Shown: positions 14,605 through 14,879 of the stretch, piece after piece
How positions within the stretch are numbered: the stretch's first letter is position 1
Layout: every line of letters starts with the position of its first letter
Source: Proteobacteria bacterium UBA6729
GTDB taxonomy: Bacteria > Pseudomonadota > Gammaproteobacteria > Porifericomitales > Porifericomitaceae
Length of the DNA stretch: 14,879 bases
Assembly (NCBI GenBank): GCA_002454015.1
Contig: DKIB01000096.1
Span: 1-14,879, forward strand
Reading direction: 5' to 3'
Position numbers and translations under genes: made by a program
The notes under the pieces: generated by a model
The model's database searches: none
Told to the model about the DNA's origin: nothing
The model's input: the letters and a program-made list of their open reading frames with translations, nothing else

Positions 14605-14879
14605 ATGGTCAAACTTGAAGGCTTCCGCATAAGAAACTTCAGGGCGCTGAAGGATCTGAAGATTGGGCGGCTGTGGAATTTGCGAAATAGAGCCCCGCTT
14701 ATGCCCATGACGACAGTTATAGGTGGGAATGGGGTCGGGAAAAGTTCCCTGTTTGATGCCTTTGGTTTTTTGGCTGACTGCCTGAAATCTGGAGTCGAGG
14801 TAGCCTGTGATGCCCATGGACGTGGCGGTTTTGAAAGAATTTTTACGCAGGGGGCAAGTGGTGCCATAGAGTTTGAGGT
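14605..14879 (+). CDS. AAA-type ATPase, N-terminal fragment cut by window end
   Basis: At least 91 residues are open to the window edge, with no stop. The N-terminus MVKLEGFRIRNFRALKDLKIG is typical of SMC/RecF-like AAA ATPases (AAA_15/AAA_21, OLD-like and COG4637-like proteins). Walker A is GGNGVGKSS (residues 41-49). The following DAFGFLADCLKSG and RGGFERIFTQGASGAIEFE match the pattern of predicted ATPases that often occur in defence or mobile regions (family knowledge). An insertion LWNLRNRAPLMPM precedes the Walker strand. Four of eight arginines use AGA or AGG, against two of about 14 in greA, suggesting a different origin. The start ATG follows greA by 19 bases and has no strong Shine-Dalgarno. 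Function and partners lie outside the window; a nuclease domain or neighbour cannot be judged. Confidence 0.8.
   Translation, partial: MVKLEGFRIRNFRALKDLKIGRLWNLRNRAPLMPMTTVIGGNGVGKSSLFDAFGFLADCLKSGVEVACDAHGRGGFERIFTQGASGAIEFE

Overview
The window reads as a chromosomal segment of a GC-rich gammaproteobacterium. The gene order grpE-dnaK-dnaJ-dapB-carA-carB-greA is the arrangement known from Pseudomonas and related Gammaproteobacteria. The dnaK gene carries a sigma-32 type heat-shock promoter instead of a CIRCE/HrcA operator, which fits the same group. I cannot name a genus from the sequence alone.

Layout, left to right. (1) At 4-1098, minus strand, lies a 364-residue protein that looks like the DUF6765 family, with His/Asp motifs suggestive of a zinc-dependent phospholipase C / P1-nuclease type fold. 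(2) A 64-base divergent intergenic region separates it from a rightward group: a short membrane-anchored Sel1-repeat protein (1163-1600), a full-length UvrD helicase II (1608-3710) and a TRAP-type solute-binding lipoprotein (3714-4793). These three are packed with 3-7 base gaps. (3) The chaperone block grpE (4894-5538), dnaK (5677-7647) and dnaJ (7726-8874) follows. A clear sigma-32 promoter lies directly before dnaK, and the dnaK-dnaJ gap holds two hairpins. (4) The biosynthetic/transcription block is dapB (8888-9694), carA (9687-10847), carB (10852-14106) and greA (14106-14585). It is nearly gapless, with overlaps at dapB/carA and carB/greA, so it probably forms one transcription unit, possibly continuous with dnaJ. 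(5) At the right edge (14605 onward) begins an AAA-type ATPase with a Walker A motif, cut by the window end. Its codon use differs from the core genes and it may mark the start of an accessory region.

How the genes work together: DnaK, DnaJ and GrpE form the Hsp70 folding cycle. CarA and CarB form carbamoyl-phosphate synthetase for arginine and pyrimidine synthesis. DapB feeds lysine and peptidoglycan synthesis. UvrD and GreA both act on stalled or backtracked RNA polymerase as well as in their textbook roles. The core genes look ordinary and intact. I saw no CRISPR array, tRNA, rRNA, insertion sequence or phage gene. The points most worth a second look are the structured regulatory DNA around dnaK, the orphan lipoprotein TRAP receptor, the DUF6765-like protein, the reversal of strand G/C asymmetry along co-oriented genes, and the edge ATPase. 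I do not see a convincing wholly new system.
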